In this document: piece after piece, positions 34,711 through 43,604 of the stretch
Layout of the letters: each line of letters starts with the position of its first letter
Numbering within the stretch: the stretch's first letter is position 1
The notes under the pieces: model-generated
The model's database searches: none
Seen by the model: the letters and a program-made list of their open reading frames with translations, nothing else
What the model was told of the DNA's origin: nothing
Made by a program: the position numbers and the translations under genes
From: Rubritepida flocculans DSM 14296
Lineage (GTDB): Bacteria; Pseudomonadota; Alphaproteobacteria; Acetobacterales; Acetobacteraceae
Length of the DNA: 64,000 nucleotides
Assembly (NCBI RefSeq): GCF_000425365.1
Contig: NZ_AUDH01000002.1
Span: 1-64,000, forward strand
Reading direction: 5' to 3'

Positions 34711-35712
34711 ATGACCCGCGTCTTTTCCGGCATCCAGCCCTCGGGCGTGCCCACGCTCGGCAACTATCTCGGCGCCATCCGCAACTGGGTGCCGATGCAG
34801 GACCGGCACGAGTGCCTGTTCTGCATCGTGGACCTGCACGCCATCACCCAGTTCCAGCCGCCCGCGCAGCTTCTGGCGCAGACGCGGGAGATGGCGGCCG
34901 CCCTGCTCGCCTGCGGCCTCAGCGCCGAGAAATGCGTGCTCTTCGTGCAGAGCCATGTCCCCGCGCACGCGGAGCTGGGCTGGATCTTCAACTGCGTGGC
35001 GCGCATCGGCTGGCTGAACCGCATGACACAGTTCAAGGACAAGGCCGGCAGCGACCGCGAGAACGCCAGCGCCGGCCTCTACGTCTATCCCAACCTGATG
35101 GCGGCCGACATCCTGGCCTACAAGGCCACCAGCGTGCCGGTGGGCGACGACCAGCGCCAGCACCTCGAACTCGCGAACGACATCGCGCAGAAGTTCAACC
35201 ACGACTACGGCGTGGAGTTCTTCCCGCGCATCGAGCCCTTCATCCAGGGCGTGGCCGCGCGCGTGATGAGCCTGCGCGACGGCACGAAGAAGATGTCGAA
35301 GTCCGACCCCTCGGACCAGTCGCGCATCAACCTCAACGACGACGCGGACGCCATCGCCCTCAAGATCCGCCGCGCCAAGACCGACCCGGAGCCGATCCCC
35401 GAACACCTCTCGGGCCTCGAGAACCGGCCCGAGGCGCGCAACCTGGTGGGCATCCTCGCCGCCGTGACCGGCACCCTGCCGGAGAACGTGCTGCGCGAGC
35501 ACGCGGGCCAGGGCTTCGGCCAGTTCAAGGCGGTGCTGACCGAGGCGCTGGTGGCGCATCTCGCGCCCATCCGCGCCGAGATGCTGCGCCTGCTGCAGGA
35601 TCCCGGCGCGCTGGACGCCGCGCTGCACCGCGGGGCCGAGCGGGCGGAGGCGATCGCTCAGCCCGTCATCACCGAGGCGAAGCGCATCATCGGCCTGCTG
35701 CCGCGCCGCTGA
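34711..35712 (+). CDS. trpS: Tryptophanyl-tRNA synthetase
   Basis: 333 residues, class I synthetase. The HIGH equivalent is TLGN at 15-18 in [16 protein letters not shown], and KMSKSDPS lies near 194. [26 protein letters not shown] and [20 protein letters not shown](R)QH also match. The ATG at 34711 is preferred over an in-frame TTG two codons earlier because homologues begin at Thr-Arg-Val-Phe-Ser-Gly. Its 3' end overlaps the convergent nucleotidase by 26 bases. The leader holds a short stem GGGAACC/GGTTC, not obviously a regulatory element. Confidence 0.97.
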   Translation: MTRVFSGIQPSGVPTLGNYLGAIRNWVPMQDRHECLFCIVDLHAITQFQPPAQLLAQTREMAAALLACGLSAEKCVLFVQSHVPAHAELGWIFNCVARIGWLNRMTQFKDKAGSDRENASAGLYVYPNLMAADILAYKATSVPVGDDQRQHLELANDIAQKFNHDYGVEFFPRIEPFIQGVAARVMSLRDGTKKMSKSDPSDQSRINLNDDADAIALKIRRAKTDPEPIPEHLSGLENRPEARNLVGILAAVTGTLPENVLREHAGQGFGQFKAVLTEALVAHLAPIRAEMLRLLQDPGALDAALHRGAERAEAIAQPVITEAKRIIGLLPRR

Positions 35713-37216
35713 GGGCCTGGCGCAGCAGGTCCTCCAGCAGGGGGCCGTCGTCCTGCGCCTCCAGCGCCTGCTCGGCGAAGACGGCGTAGCCGTCCCCGCC
35801 GCGGCGCAGGAAATTGTTGGTGGCGATGCGGTAGGCGCGCCCGGGCTCCAACGGACGCCACTCGCCGGGCGCCACCTCCACCTCGATCTGCTCCGCCCGC
35901 TCCCCGGCGGGGCGGCGCGGCTCCGCGCGGAAGCGCAGCCCCGCGAGCTGCGGGTAGCGGCCGGAAGGGCCGGGCAGGCGCGAGAGCCCGTTCTCCAGCG
36001 CCGCGCGCACCGCCTCGCCGCGCAGGGTGACGCGCGCGAGGGTGTTGCCGAAGGGCAGGGTGCTCAGCAGATCGCCCAGGGTCACCTCGCCGGCGGGCAG
36101 GCCCGCGCGCAGCCCGCCGCCGTTCTGCCAGCCGATCTCGGCCCCGGCCGCGCGGCGCATCGCCTCGGCCACCAGCGCGCCCAGCGCGCAGGGGCCCGAG
36201 GCGCAGCCCGCATGCTCGAGCGGGGCGGCGAGGCGGCCCACCACCTCGCGGCGGATGGCCTCCAGCGGGGCGGCGAAGCGCGCGACGAGGGCGGCCACCG
36301 CCGCGTCCTCGGCGATGCCGGAGTCGAGCTCGCGCATGGTCTGGGCATGGGCGGCCACCCGCCCATCCGCCGCGAGGTCGAGGTCGAGCCGCCCCAGCCA
36401 GCGCCCATGCGCGCCGGCCTGGACGATCACCACCGGCCGGTCCGGCCCCTCCACCACCAGCGGCGGCGCGACCAGCGTGTGGGAGTGCCCGCCGATGACG
36501 ACATCCACCCCCGGCACCTGGGCGGCGAGGCGACGGTCGGCGGCCAGCCCCAGATGCGAGAGCAGCACCACCGTGGCCGGCCCCTCGCGCCGCGCCTCCC
36601 ACACCGCGCGCTCGGTGGCCTCGGCCGGGTCGGTGAAGCGGAGATTCGGCCCCGGCGAGGAGATGTTGGGCGTCTCCGGCGTGGTCAGCCCGACCACCAC
36701 CAGCCGGGCCGCGGCGTTGCGGAAGCTGAGGGTGGGGCGGATCCGGCCGGCCAGCTCGGGCTCGGCCGTGGCGTCGAGATTGGCGCTGAGCACGGGGAAC
36801 TCGGCCGCGGCGATGTAGCGCGCCAGCACGGCGGGCCCGCGGTCGAACTCGTGGTTGCCGAGGGCGAAGGCCTGAACGCCCCAGGCGCGCTGAACGGCGG
36901 CCTCGGCCAGCCCCTCGTGATGGGTGAAGAACAGCGTTCCGAGGAAGGCGTCGCCCGCATCGAGCAGCAGGGCGGGGCGGCCCTCGGCGCGGGCGGCCTC
37001 GCGCGCCTCGGCGATCGCGGTGGCGATGCGCGCCGCCCCCCCGAAACAGGCCGAGGCGCCCGGCCCGCAGGCCGCGCCGCTGGCCGCGATGGGCTCGTGC
37101 CGGCTGTGGAAGTCGTTGAGGTGGATCAGGCTCGCCCGGCTCGCCCCCTGGGCGCGCGCGGGGCGCAGCGCGGGCAGGGCGAGGCCGGCGGCGAGCAGGT
37201 GTCGGCGCAGCATCAT
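35687..37216 (-). CDS. Exported 5'-nucleotidase/2',3'-cyclic phosphodiesterase family protein (UshA-like)
   Basis: 509 residues with a signal peptide ([23 protein letters not shown]). The metallophosphatase half shows [34 protein letters not shown] and [10 protein letters not shown]; the substrate-binding half shows [27 protein letters not shown] and a late [14 protein letters not shown]. It should hydrolyse nucleotides or related phosphates in the periplasm, giving phosphate and nucleosides. Two adjacent ATG codons (37216, 37213) can start it. It stands alone, convergent with trpS. Confidence 0.92.
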   Translation of the reverse strand: MMLRRHLLAAGLALPALRPARAQGASRASLIHLNDFHSRHEPIAASGAACGPGASACFGGAARIATAIAEAREAARAEGRPALLLDAGDAFLGTLFFTHHEGLAEAAVQRAWGVQAFALGNHEFDRGPAVLARYIAAAEFPVLSANLDATAEPELAGRIRPTLSFRNAAARLVVVGLTTPETPNISSPGPNLRFTDPAEATERAVWEARREGPATVVLLSHLGLAADRRLAAQVPGVDVVIGGHSHTLVAPPLVVEGPDRPVVIVQAGAHGRWLGRLDLDLAADGRVAAHAQTMRELDSGIAEDAAVAALVARFAAPLEAIRREVVGRLAAPLEHAGCASGPCALGALVAEAMRRAAGAEIGWQNGGGLRAGLPAGEVTLGDLLSTLPFGNTLARVTLRGEAVRAALENGLSRLPGPSGRYPQLAGLRFRAEPRRPAGERAEQIEVEVAPGEWRPLEPGRAYRIATNNFLRRGGDGYAVFAEQALEAQDDGPLLEDLLRQALSGAAAGR

Positions 37217-37326
37217 GGCGCAAGCCTGCGGCCGGAGCGCGTGCCGGCGCAAGCGCGGGGCGATGTCTCTTGCGCGGCGCGGGCGATGGGCGGAACCTCG
37301 CGCCGCGCCGCGGAGTCGAGCCGACC

Positions 37327-38238
37327 GTGCAGGTCTATCTGCCCATCGCCGAAATGAGCGTGGATGCCCTTCTGCTGGTCGGCATCGGCTTCCTCGTGGG
37401 CTGGCTTTCGGGGTTGTTCGGCGTGGGCGGCGGCTTCCTGCTGACGCCGCTGCTCATCCTGATCGGCGTGCCCTCGGCGGTGGCGGTGGCTTCGGGCGCG
37501 AACCAGACGCTGGGCGCCTCCGTCTCCGGCCTCATCGCCCAGGCGCGGCGGGCCAATGTGGACTGGCCCATGGGGGGGGTGCTGGTGGCCGGGGGGCTGC
37601 TGGGCAGCGTGGCGGGGGTGCAGCTCTTCGCGCTGCTGCGGCGGCTGGGGCAGCTCGACGCCGCCGTCGCCCTCTCCTACGTGCTCATCCTCGGCGTGGT
37701 AGGCGCGCTGATGGTGATGGAGAGCCTGCGCGCCCTGCTGCGCCGCCGCCGCGCCGTTCCGGCCCGGATGCACCAGCATGGCTGGGCGCACGGGCTGCCC
37801 TTCAAGATGCGCTTCCGCAAGAGCCGGCTCTACATGTCCGTGCTGCCGCCGCTGGCGGTGGGCTTCGGCGTCGGCGTGCTCTCGGCCATCATGGGGGTGG
37901 GCGGCGGCTTCATGCTGGTGCCGGCGATGATCTATCTGCTCGGCATGCCCACCGCGGTGGTGATCGGCACCTCGATGTTCCACATCGTCTGCGTCACCGC
38001 CGCCGTCACCTTCCTGCAGGCGGTGCAGCTCGGCGCGGTGGACATCGTGCTGACGCTGCTGCTGCTGCTGGGCGGGGTGGCGGGGGCGCAGCTCGGCGTC
38101 GCCATGGGGGGGAAGCTGCGCGGCGAGGAGACGCGCGCGCTGCTCGGCCTGCTGGTGCTGGCCGTGGCGGCGATGCTGCTGTGGAACCTGATCGCGACGC
38201 CCGAGGCGCTGTTCACCGTGGGCCGCGCGGCATGGTGA
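37327..38238 (+). CDS. TauE/SafE-family membrane exporter
   Basis: 303 residues, eight or so membrane helices in two repeats, each with the family glycine motif (GWLSGLFGVGGGFLLTPLLI near 25 and GVLSAIMGVGGGFMLVPAM near 185). The family exports sulfite, sulfoacetate or related organosulfur anions, or takes part in sulfur redox. I start at the GTG at 37327 because homologues begin QVYLPIAEMSV-like. The middle loop (RRRAVPARMHQHGWAH) is cytosolic and basic. It is translationally joined to the next gene (overlap of seven bases). Confidence 0.88.
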   Translation: MQVYLPIAEMSVDALLLVGIGFLVGWLSGLFGVGGGFLLTPLLILIGVPSAVAVASGANQTLGASVSGLIAQARRANVDWPMGGVLVAGGLLGSVAGVQLFALLRRLGQLDAAVALSYVLILGVVGALMVMESLRALLRRRRAVPARMHQHGWAHGLPFKMRFRKSRLYMSVLPPLAVGFGVGVLSAIMGVGGGFMLVPAMIYLLGMPTAVVIGTSMFHIVCVTAAVTFLQAVQLGAVDIVLTLLLLLGGVAGAQLGVAMGGKLRGEETRALLGLLVLAVAAMLLWNLIATPEALFTVGRAAW

Positions 38239-38972
38239 GGAGGCTGCTTTTCGCGCTGCTCCTGCTCGCCGGCCTCGCGCCCGGCGCGCGCGGGGATGCG
38301 CTGGTGGCGCGGCTCTCCTCCGAGCGCATCGCCGTGACCACCGCCTTCACCGGCGAGAGTCTGCTCGTCTTCGGAAGCACGGAGGAGCCGATCGGCCCCG
38401 GCGGCGACGAGATTCTCGTGGTGGCGCGCGGGCCCACCGCGCCCTTCGTGGTGCGGCGCAAGGTGCAGGTGCTGGGGATGTGGTTCAACGGCCCCTCGGC
38501 GCGTTTCGAGGAGGTGCCGGCCTTCTACGCCATCGCCGGCTCGCGCGCCGCCTGGCGGCTGCTGCCGGAGGATGTGCGGCAGGAGCGCGGGCTCGGGCTC
38601 GACGCCATCCCGCTCGTCTCCATGGGGGCCCGGTCGCCCGCCTTCCGCGCCGCGCTGATCGCGCTCAAGCGCGAGGCCGGGCTGTGGCAGGAGGAGGCGG
38701 GCGAGGTGGAGATCGCCGGCGCGCGGTTGTTCAGCGCGCGCATCCCGCTGCCCTCCACCGTGCCGGCGGGGGCCTATTCGGTGGAGGTCTATCTCGTCCG
38801 CTCGCGGCGCATCGTGGCGACGGAGTTCCTGGGCTTCGAGGTGGCGCGCACCGGCACGGCGGCGCGCATCGAGGCGCTCGCGCGCGGCTGGCCGGCGCTC
38901 TACGGTCTGCTCTGCGTGGTGCTGGCCGCGCTGGCGGGCTGGCTCGGCAGCGTGGTGTTCCGGAGGGGCTGA
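38232..38972 (+). CDS. Alph_Pro_TM/TIGR02186 family membrane-anchored protein
   Basis: 246 residues: a signal peptide (VRRLLFALLLLAGLAPGARG), a beta-rich periplasmic domain with LSSERIAVTTAFTGESLLVFG, VVARGPTAPFVVRRKVQVLGMWFN and IPLPSTVPAGAYSVEVYLVR, and one C-terminal helix (YGLLCVVLAALAGWLGSVVF). This uncharacterised family is almost confined to alphaproteobacteria and occurs beside TauE/SafE genes, so it is probably a periplasmic partner of that exporter (inference). It shares TGATG with the following universal stress gene. Confidence 0.87.
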   Translation: MVRRLLFALLLLAGLAPGARGDALVARLSSERIAVTTAFTGESLLVFGSTEEPIGPGGDEILVVARGPTAPFVVRRKVQVLGMWFNGPSARFEEVPAFYAIAGSRAAWRLLPEDVRQERGLGLDAIPLVSMGARSPAFRAALIALKREAGLWQEEAGEVEIAGARLFSARIPLPSTVPAGAYSVEVYLVRSRRIVATEFLGFEVARTGTAARIEALARGWPALYGLLCVVLAALAGWLGSVVFRRG

Positions 38973-39463
38973 TGGGCGAGGGCGGCGAGGACAAGGCAAG
39001 GCGCGACCGCGTCTTCCTCGTGGTGGTGGACGACACGCCCGAGCGCGCCGTCGCGCTGCGCTACGCGAGCCTGCGCGCCGCGCGCTCCGGCGGGCGGGTG
39101 GCGCTGCTGCGCGTGGTGGAGCCGGTGGAGCAGGCCGAATGGGCCGGCATCGGCGCGATGATGCAGCAGGAACGGCGCGAGGAGGCGGAGGCGCTGCTCG
39201 CCGGGCTCGCCGCGCAGGTGAAGGAGATCACCGGCGGGCTGCCCATGCTGATCATCCGCGAGGGCCAGCCGGCGGAGGAGCTTCTCGCGCTGCTCGACGA
39301 GGATCCGCGCATCTCCATCCTGGTGCTCGCCACCTCCACCGCGGGGCGCGGGCCGGGGCCGCTGATCACGGCGCTGACGGGCAAGCTCGCCGGCCGGCTC
39401 AGCGTGCCGATGACCATCGTGCCCGGCGGGATGAGCGAGCAGGAACTTGACCGCGTGACGTGA
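38972..39463 (+). CDS. Universal stress protein family
   Basis: 163 residues, one UspA domain. VFLVVVDDTPERAVALRYASLRAARSGGRVALLRVVEP at the N-terminus and ISILVLATSTAGRGPGPLITALTGKLAGRLSVPMTIVPGG at the end contain the nucleotide-binding loop and the usual final strand. As third gene of the TauE unit it may report energy state to the transporter pair, a guess from position. The end is convergent with fabH, 17 bases away. Confidence 0.88.
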   Translation: MGEGGEDKARRDRVFLVVVDDTPERAVALRYASLRAARSGGRVALLRVVEPVEQAEWAGIGAMMQQERREEAEALLAGLAAQVKEITGGLPMLIIREGQPAEELLALLDEDPRISILVLATSTAGRGPGPLITALTGKLAGRLSVPMTIVPGGMSEQELDRVT

Positions 39464-39480
39464 CGTCGCGCGGGCCGTGG

Positions 39481-40434
39481 TCAGAAGCGCAGCAGCGCCG
39501 CGCCCCAGGTCAGCCCGCCGCCGATCGCCTCGAGCAGCACGAGGTCTCCCTTGCGGATGCGCCCGTCCTCCACTGCCTCCGCCAGGGCCAGCGGCACCGA
39601 GGCGGCGGAGGTGTTGGCGTGCCGGTCCACCGTCACCACCACCTGCTCCGGCGGCAGGCCGAGCTTCCGGCCCATCGCCTCGATGATGCGGATGTTGGCC
39701 TGGTGCGGCACCAGCCAGTCCACCGCCTCGCGCGGGAGGCCGTTGGCGGCCAGCGCCTCCTCCACCACGGCGGCGAGCTTGGTGACGGCGTGCTTGAACA
39801 CCTCGCGCCCGGCCATGCGCAGCGGGCCGGTGGTGCCCTCGACATGCAGGATGTCGGCGTGGCGGCCGTCGGCGTGCAGATGGGTGGAGAGGATGCCGCG
39901 GCCGTCCGCGCGCTCCTCGGCGCGCAGCACCACCGCCCCGGCGCCGTCGCCGAACAGCACGCAGGTGCCGCGATCCGTCCAGTCGAGGATGCGCGAATAG
40001 ACCTCCGTGCCGATCACCAGCGCGCAGCGGGCCTGGCCGGTGCGCAGCATCGAATCGGCGATGGCCAGCGCGTAGATGAAGCCCGTGCAGGCGGCCGAGA
40101 CGTCGAAGCCGAAGCCGCGCGTGACGCCCAGCAGGCGCTGGATGTGCACCGCCGTGGCGGGGAAGGCGGAATCCGGCGTGGCGGTGGCCACGATCACCGC
40201 GTCCACCTCCCCGGCCTCGATGCCGGCCTGGGCCAGCGCGCGGCGGGCGGCTTCCGCGCCCATGGAGGCGGCCGTCTCGCCCGGACCGGCGAAGTGGCGG
40301 CGCGTGATGCCGCTGCGCTCGCGGATCCAGGCGTCGGAGGTGTCGAGGCCGTGGCGGGCGGCCAGTTCCTCGTTGGTCACCACCTGCGCGGGCAGGCAGC
40401 CGCCGCAGCCCGCGATCACGGAACGAAGAGGCAT
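39481..40434 (-). CDS. fabH: 3-oxoacyl-[acyl carrier protein] synthase III FabH
   Basis: 317 residues. The catalytic triad is Cys116 (SAACTGFIYAL), His244 (LVPHQANIRI) and Asn274 (HANTSAASVPLAL). It starts fatty acid synthesis by condensing acetyl-CoA with malonyl-ACP. It lies directly after plsX in the rpmF-plsX-fabH unit. In many alphaproteobacteria ihfA follows fabH, but here the next gene is a convergent stress protein. Confidence 0.97.
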   Translation of the reverse strand: MPLRSVIAGCGGCLPAQVVTNEELAARHGLDTSDAWIRERSGITRRHFAGPGETAASMGAEAARRALAQAGIEAGEVDAVIVATATPDSAFPATAVHIQRLLGVTRGFGFDVSAACTGFIYALAIADSMLRTGQARCALVIGTEVYSRILDWTDRGTCVLFGDGAGAVVLRAEERADGRGILSTHLHADGRHADILHVEGTTGPLRMAGREVFKHAVTKLAAVVEEALAANGLPREAVDWLVPHQANIRIIEAMGRKLGLPPEQVVVTVDRHANTSAASVPLALAEAVEDGRIRKGDLVLLEAIGGGLTWGAALLRF

Positions 40435-40443
40435 GGGCGCGTG

Positions 40444-41511
40444 TCAGTCCTGCGAGGCGGCGAGGGTGGGGGCGTGGGAGGCGAGGCGCGAGAGGCTCTC
40501 GCGGATGTTCTGGGTGAAGCCGTGGGTGACCATGTCCATCGCCACGTCCACGGCATGGGCGAAGCCGGTCGCGTCCGTCCCGCCATGCGACTTCACGACG
40601 ACGCCGTTCAGCCCGAGCAGGATGGCGCCGTTGTAGCGGCGCGGGTCCATCCATTCGCGCAGCCGCTCCAGCGCGGGCCGCGCCAGGAGATAGCCCAGCC
40701 GGGCGGGCACGGTGGAGGTGAAGACCTGGCGCAGCAGGTCGCGCATCAGCTTCAGCGCGCCCTCGCCGGTCTTGAGCGCGACATTGCCGGTGAAGCCGTC
40801 CGTCACCACCACGTCCACCGTGCCGGCGGCGATGTCGTGGCCCTCCACGAAGCCGTGGAAATTGATCCCGGAATGGCCGCCGCGCAGCACCTCGGCGGCC
40901 TGGCGCACCCGCTCATCGCCCTTCAGCTCCTCCGAGCCCACGTTGAGCAGCCCGATGGAGGGCGAAGGCAGGCCCAGCACGGCGCGCGCGAAGGCGTCGC
41001 CCATCACCGCGAACTCGACGAGGTTGCGCGCGTCGCACTGCACGTTCGCGCCGAGGTCGAGCATCACCACGTCGCCGCGCGCCGAGGGCGCGATGGCGGC
41101 GAGGGCGGGCCGGCCGATCTCGGGCATGGTCTTCACGACGATCTTGGCGAGCGCCATGAGCGCGCCCGTGTTGCCGGCCGAGACGACGCCCGCCGCCTCG
41201 CCGTTCGCCACCGCGTCGATGGCCAGCCGCATGGAGGATTGCCGCCCCTGCCGCAGCGCGAGGGTGGGCTTCATCTCGCCCGTGATCACGTCGGGCGCGT
41301 GGCGCACGGCGCAGGCCTTGGCCACGCGCGGGCGGCGCGCGAGCAGCGGCGTCAGCCGCGCCTCGTCGCCCACCAGCAGGAACTGCGCCTTGGGATGGCG
41401 CTCGGCCGCGAGGTCGAGCCCATCGAGCACCGCCTCGGGCGCGTTGTCCCCGCCCATGGCGTCCACCGCCAGCGCGAAGCGGCGCAGGCTGCCCTCCGCG
41501 GGCGTGGCCAT
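40444..41511 (-). CDS. plsX: Phosphate acyltransferase PlsX
   Basis: 355 residues. FALAVDAMGGDNAPEAVLDG at the start, GVVSAGNTGALMALA, MLDLGANVQCDARNLVEFAVMG, and VVVTDGFTGNVALKTGEG are family signatures. It makes acyl-phosphate from acyl-ACP for phospholipid synthesis. The ATG at 41511 is chosen; a GTG two codons upstream is possible. It is followed after 9 bases by fabH and preceded by rpmF. Confidence 0.97.
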   Translation of the reverse strand: MATPAEGSLRRFALAVDAMGGDNAPEAVLDGLDLAAERHPKAQFLLVGDEARLTPLLARRPRVAKACAVRHAPDVITGEMKPTLALRQGRQSSMRLAIDAVANGEAAGVVSAGNTGALMALAKIVVKTMPEIGRPALAAIAPSARGDVVMLDLGANVQCDARNLVEFAVMGDAFARAVLGLPSPSIGLLNVGSEELKGDERVRQAAEVLRGGHSGINFHGFVEGHDIAAGTVDVVVTDGFTGNVALKTGEGALKLMRDLLRQVFTSTVPARLGYLLARPALERLREWMDPRRYNGAILLGLNGVVVKSHGGTDATGFAHAVDVAMDMVTHGFTQNIRESLSRLASHAPTLAASQD

Positions 41512-41545
41512 GTTCACCGGAGCGAGACCCCGCGCCCGTGGCCGC

Positions 41546-41746
41546 TCAGCCGCGCACCACGCCCTTCAGCGCATCGGCCGCCGCCACCTCGCGGCCGTCG
41601 TGATGGCCGCAGGAGGGGCAGACATGATGCGGGCGCTTCAGCTCCCCGCAGTTGGAGCACTCGACATGGGCTTCCTTGGCCAGCGCGTGGTGGCTGCGGC
41701 GCATGCCGCGGCGGGAGGGCGAAACCTTCTTCTTCGGGACGGCCAT
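41546..41746 (-). CDS. rpmF: 50S ribosomal protein bL32
   Basis: 66 residues, [20 protein letters not shown] start and a complete zinc ribbon: Cys30, Cys33, Cys43 and Cys46. It is therefore the zinc-binding C+ form of bL32, not the zinc-free paralogue. First gene of the plsX-fabH unit; a candidate promoter lies at 41832-41861. Confidence 0.97.
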   Translation of the reverse strand: MAVPKKKVSPSRRGMRRSHHALAKEAHVECSNCGELKRPHHVCPSCGHHDGREVAAADALKGVVRG

Positions 41747-41831
41747 CGGAGCCAGCCTTTCACATCAGGACAGGGGCGGGATCAGCCCAGGCGGACACGC
41801 CGCGGCGAGGCGCCACGGCCGGAAGGCGGCG

Positions 41832-41861
41832 CGAATAGCACCGCCCCCGCCAGGGGCGCAA
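41832..41861 (-). promoter_or_regulatory. Candidate promoter for rpmF-plsX-fabH
   Basis: On the minus strand TTGCGC (41861-41856) is followed after 18 bases by TATTCG (41837-41832), which is preceded by TGC as in an extended -10. It begins right behind the DUF177 stop codon. A promoter here lets rpmF be transcribed apart from the upstream genes. Confidence 0.4.
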
Positions 41862-41862
41862 C

Positions 41863-42357
41863 CTACTCCCGGGGCCGGAGCTTCGCCAGCGCCGCAAAGG
41901 GGCCATGCGCGGCGCCATCCCCGGCCTCGGCCGGCAGGGTGGCGCCGGGCGCGCGGGGGTAGGGATCGAGCGCGAGGGAGAGCTGCTGGGCCAGGGCCTC
42001 GCCCAGATCGGCGACGCCGCCCTCGGAGGGGATGTCGTCCGGATCATCGTCGCCGTCGCTGGGCTCGATCCCCTCGGGCAGCAGCCGCCAGGCCACCGCC
42101 TCCTCCAGCCGCTGCCGCACGGGTTCGAGGCTGACCACGCAGGCCTGCTCCACCTCCGCGCGCAGGGCGCCCTCCACCTGCACCCGTCCCTCGGGGCCGG
42201 GCGAGAGCCGCAGTTCGGCGCCGAGCGCGTGCAGGGCGAGAAGGCCGAAGCGCCGGGCCAGCGCCGCGCGCTCGGCCTCGTCGGCCTCGAGCCGCAGCGC
42301 CTGGCCGCCCGCCGGCACATGCGCGAGAACGAGAGTGCGGGAGAATTCGGGGCTCAT
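41863..42357 (-). CDS. DUF177/YceD family protein
   Basis: 164 residues. LEADEAERAALARRFGLLALHALGAEL and VEQACVVSLEPVRQRLEEAVAWRLLP, including the single Cys before the VSLEPV motif, identify the YceD family that sits upstream of rpmF in most bacteria. Known homologues influence 23S rRNA accumulation. An acidic stretch (SDGDDDPDDIPSEGG) lies near 100-115. Overlaps the CBP3-type chaperone gene by ATGA. Confidence 0.9.
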   Translation of the reverse strand: MSPEFSRTLVLAHVPAGGQALRLEADEAERAALARRFGLLALHALGAELRLSPGPEGRVQVEGALRAEVEQACVVSLEPVRQRLEEAVAWRLLPEGIEPSDGDDDPDDIPSEGGVADLGEALAQQLSLALDPYPRAPGATLPAEAGDGAAHGPFAALAKLRPRE

Positions 42358-42881
42358 GCGGCGAGGCGTCCGGCGGCGAGGGCGGGCAGGTCCAGCGCCT
42401 CCAGCCGGGCGGCGAAGGCGCGGGCATGGGCCGCCAGCGCCTCGGCCGCGCCCTCGGGCGGGGCGGCCCCGGCCCAGACATTGCGCGCCAGCGCGGCGGC
42501 GAGCGCGGACTCCTCGCCCGCGTCCAGGGCCGCGCCATAGGCCTCGGCGCGGCCGTGGAAACCTTCCCACAGCGTCTTCACCTTCTTGCCCACGCTGAGG
42601 TCGCCCACCCCCATCTCGCGCAGCGTCAGGTCCATGTCCGCGAACATGGCGTCGAAGACGGCCTGGGCCAGCGCATCCGCCTCCGCCGAGCGCAGCGCCC
42701 GCAGCCGGCGGATGACGAGGCCCGCATGCAGGCAGACCAGCTCGAAGCGCCCGGCCGTGGTGTCCGGCGCGCCGATGCGGGCGTAGAGGGCGGGGTCGCG
42801 CGCGGCGGCCACGGCCGCGCCGTAGAGATGGAAGCCCGCGCGCTCCTGCGGGCGGCGGCGGAACAGGTCGAGAAGACCCAT
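42354..42881 (-). CDS. Ubiquinol-cytochrome c chaperone, CBP3 type
   Basis: 175 residues. GFHLYGAAVAAARDPALYARIGAPDT, the FELVCLHAGLVIRRLR helix and AMFADMDLTLREMGVGDLSVGKKVKTL are typical of the CBP3/UQCC1 family, which helps assembly of the cytochrome bc1 complex. In alphaproteobacteria it regularly precedes the DUF177 gene, as here. ATG 42881; divergent from bamE across 73 bp. Confidence 0.92.
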   Translation of the reverse strand: MGLLDLFRRRPQERAGFHLYGAAVAAARDPALYARIGAPDTTAGRFELVCLHAGLVIRRLRALRSAEADALAQAVFDAMFADMDLTLREMGVGDLSVGKKVKTLWEGFHGRAEAYGAALDAGEESALAAALARNVWAGAAPPEGAAEALAAHARAFAARLEALDLPALAAGRLAA

Positions 42882-42918
42882 GGGGCGGAGGCGTCCTGCT
42901 CGGGGCGGCGGCGGCGCA

Positions 42919-42948
42919 TTGACCGCGCCGCGGCGGTGTCGGTATGCA
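42919..42948 (+). promoter_or_regulatory. Candidate bamE promoter
   Basis: TTGACC (42919-42924) and TATGCA (42943-42948) lie 18 bases apart. A transcript would start about 42955, exactly at the first ATG of bamE, so that message could be leaderless. Confidence 0.45.
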
Positions 42949-42954
42949 CGCGAC

Positions 42955-43497
42955 ATGGTCCGCCCCGCCCGACTGGTCAACATGCGCGCCCTTCTGCTGG
43001 CGGGGTCGGTGCTCGGCCTCGGCGCCTGCGCCTATCTGCCCCCGCTGCCCGAGCGCCCGCGCGAGGTGTTCAGCGCCCCCATCACCAATCGCGGCCATGC
43101 GGTGACGGAGGAGCAGCTCCGCCAGATCACCCCGGGCGTCTCCACCCGCGCCGATGTGCAGGCCGTTCTCGGCAGCCCGAGCCATACGGGCACCTTCGCC
43201 GACGACACCTGGTATTACATGAGCTCCGTCACGCAGCTCCGGCCCGCGCGCAGCCTCGCGGTGCGCGACCAGCGCGTGGTGGTGGTGGTCTTCGACGGGC
43301 AGGGCACGGTGCGGGAGCTGCGCCAGTTGGGCGACGCCGATGCGCGCGACATCGCCTTCGTCAGCCGCGAAACGCCCACGCCCGGCACGGAGCGCACGCT
43401 GCTGCAGGCGCTGTTCGGCAATGTGGGCCGTGTGGGCCCGAACATCACCCAGCAGCAGACGCCCGGCTCCGGCCCCGGCGGCTCGGGCGGGCGATAG
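42955..43497 (+). CDS. bamE: Outer membrane assembly lipoprotein BamE
   Basis: 180 residues. A lipoprotein signal ends in LGAC, with Cys25 the lipidated residue. The SmpA/OmlA domain follows: EEQLRQITPGVSTRADVQAVLGSPSHTGTFADDTWYYMSS, then ARSLAVRDQRVVVVVFDGQGTV. It belongs to the Bam complex that inserts beta-barrel proteins in the outer membrane. I use ATG 42955 because the -10 box predicts transcription from that base; ATG 42982 would still give a signal peptide. Neither has a Shine-Dalgarno. The last 50 residues are low-complexity. Confidence 0.93.
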   Translation: MVRPARLVNMRALLLAGSVLGLGACAYLPPLPERPREVFSAPITNRGHAVTEEQLRQITPGVSTRADVQAVLGSPSHTGTFADDTWYYMSSVTQLRPARSLAVRDQRVVVVVFDGQGTVRELRQLGDADARDIAFVSRETPTPGTERTLLQALFGNVGRVGPNITQQQTPGSGPGGSGGR

Positions 43498-43604
43498 GGC
43501 CTGACCCGCGCCCGCCGCGCTGGACTTCGCGGCGATTTCCCGCAATGTGACGGTTTCCGCCGCATCCCGCCGCGGAATATGCTCGCCATGAGGAGCAGCA
43601 GCCC

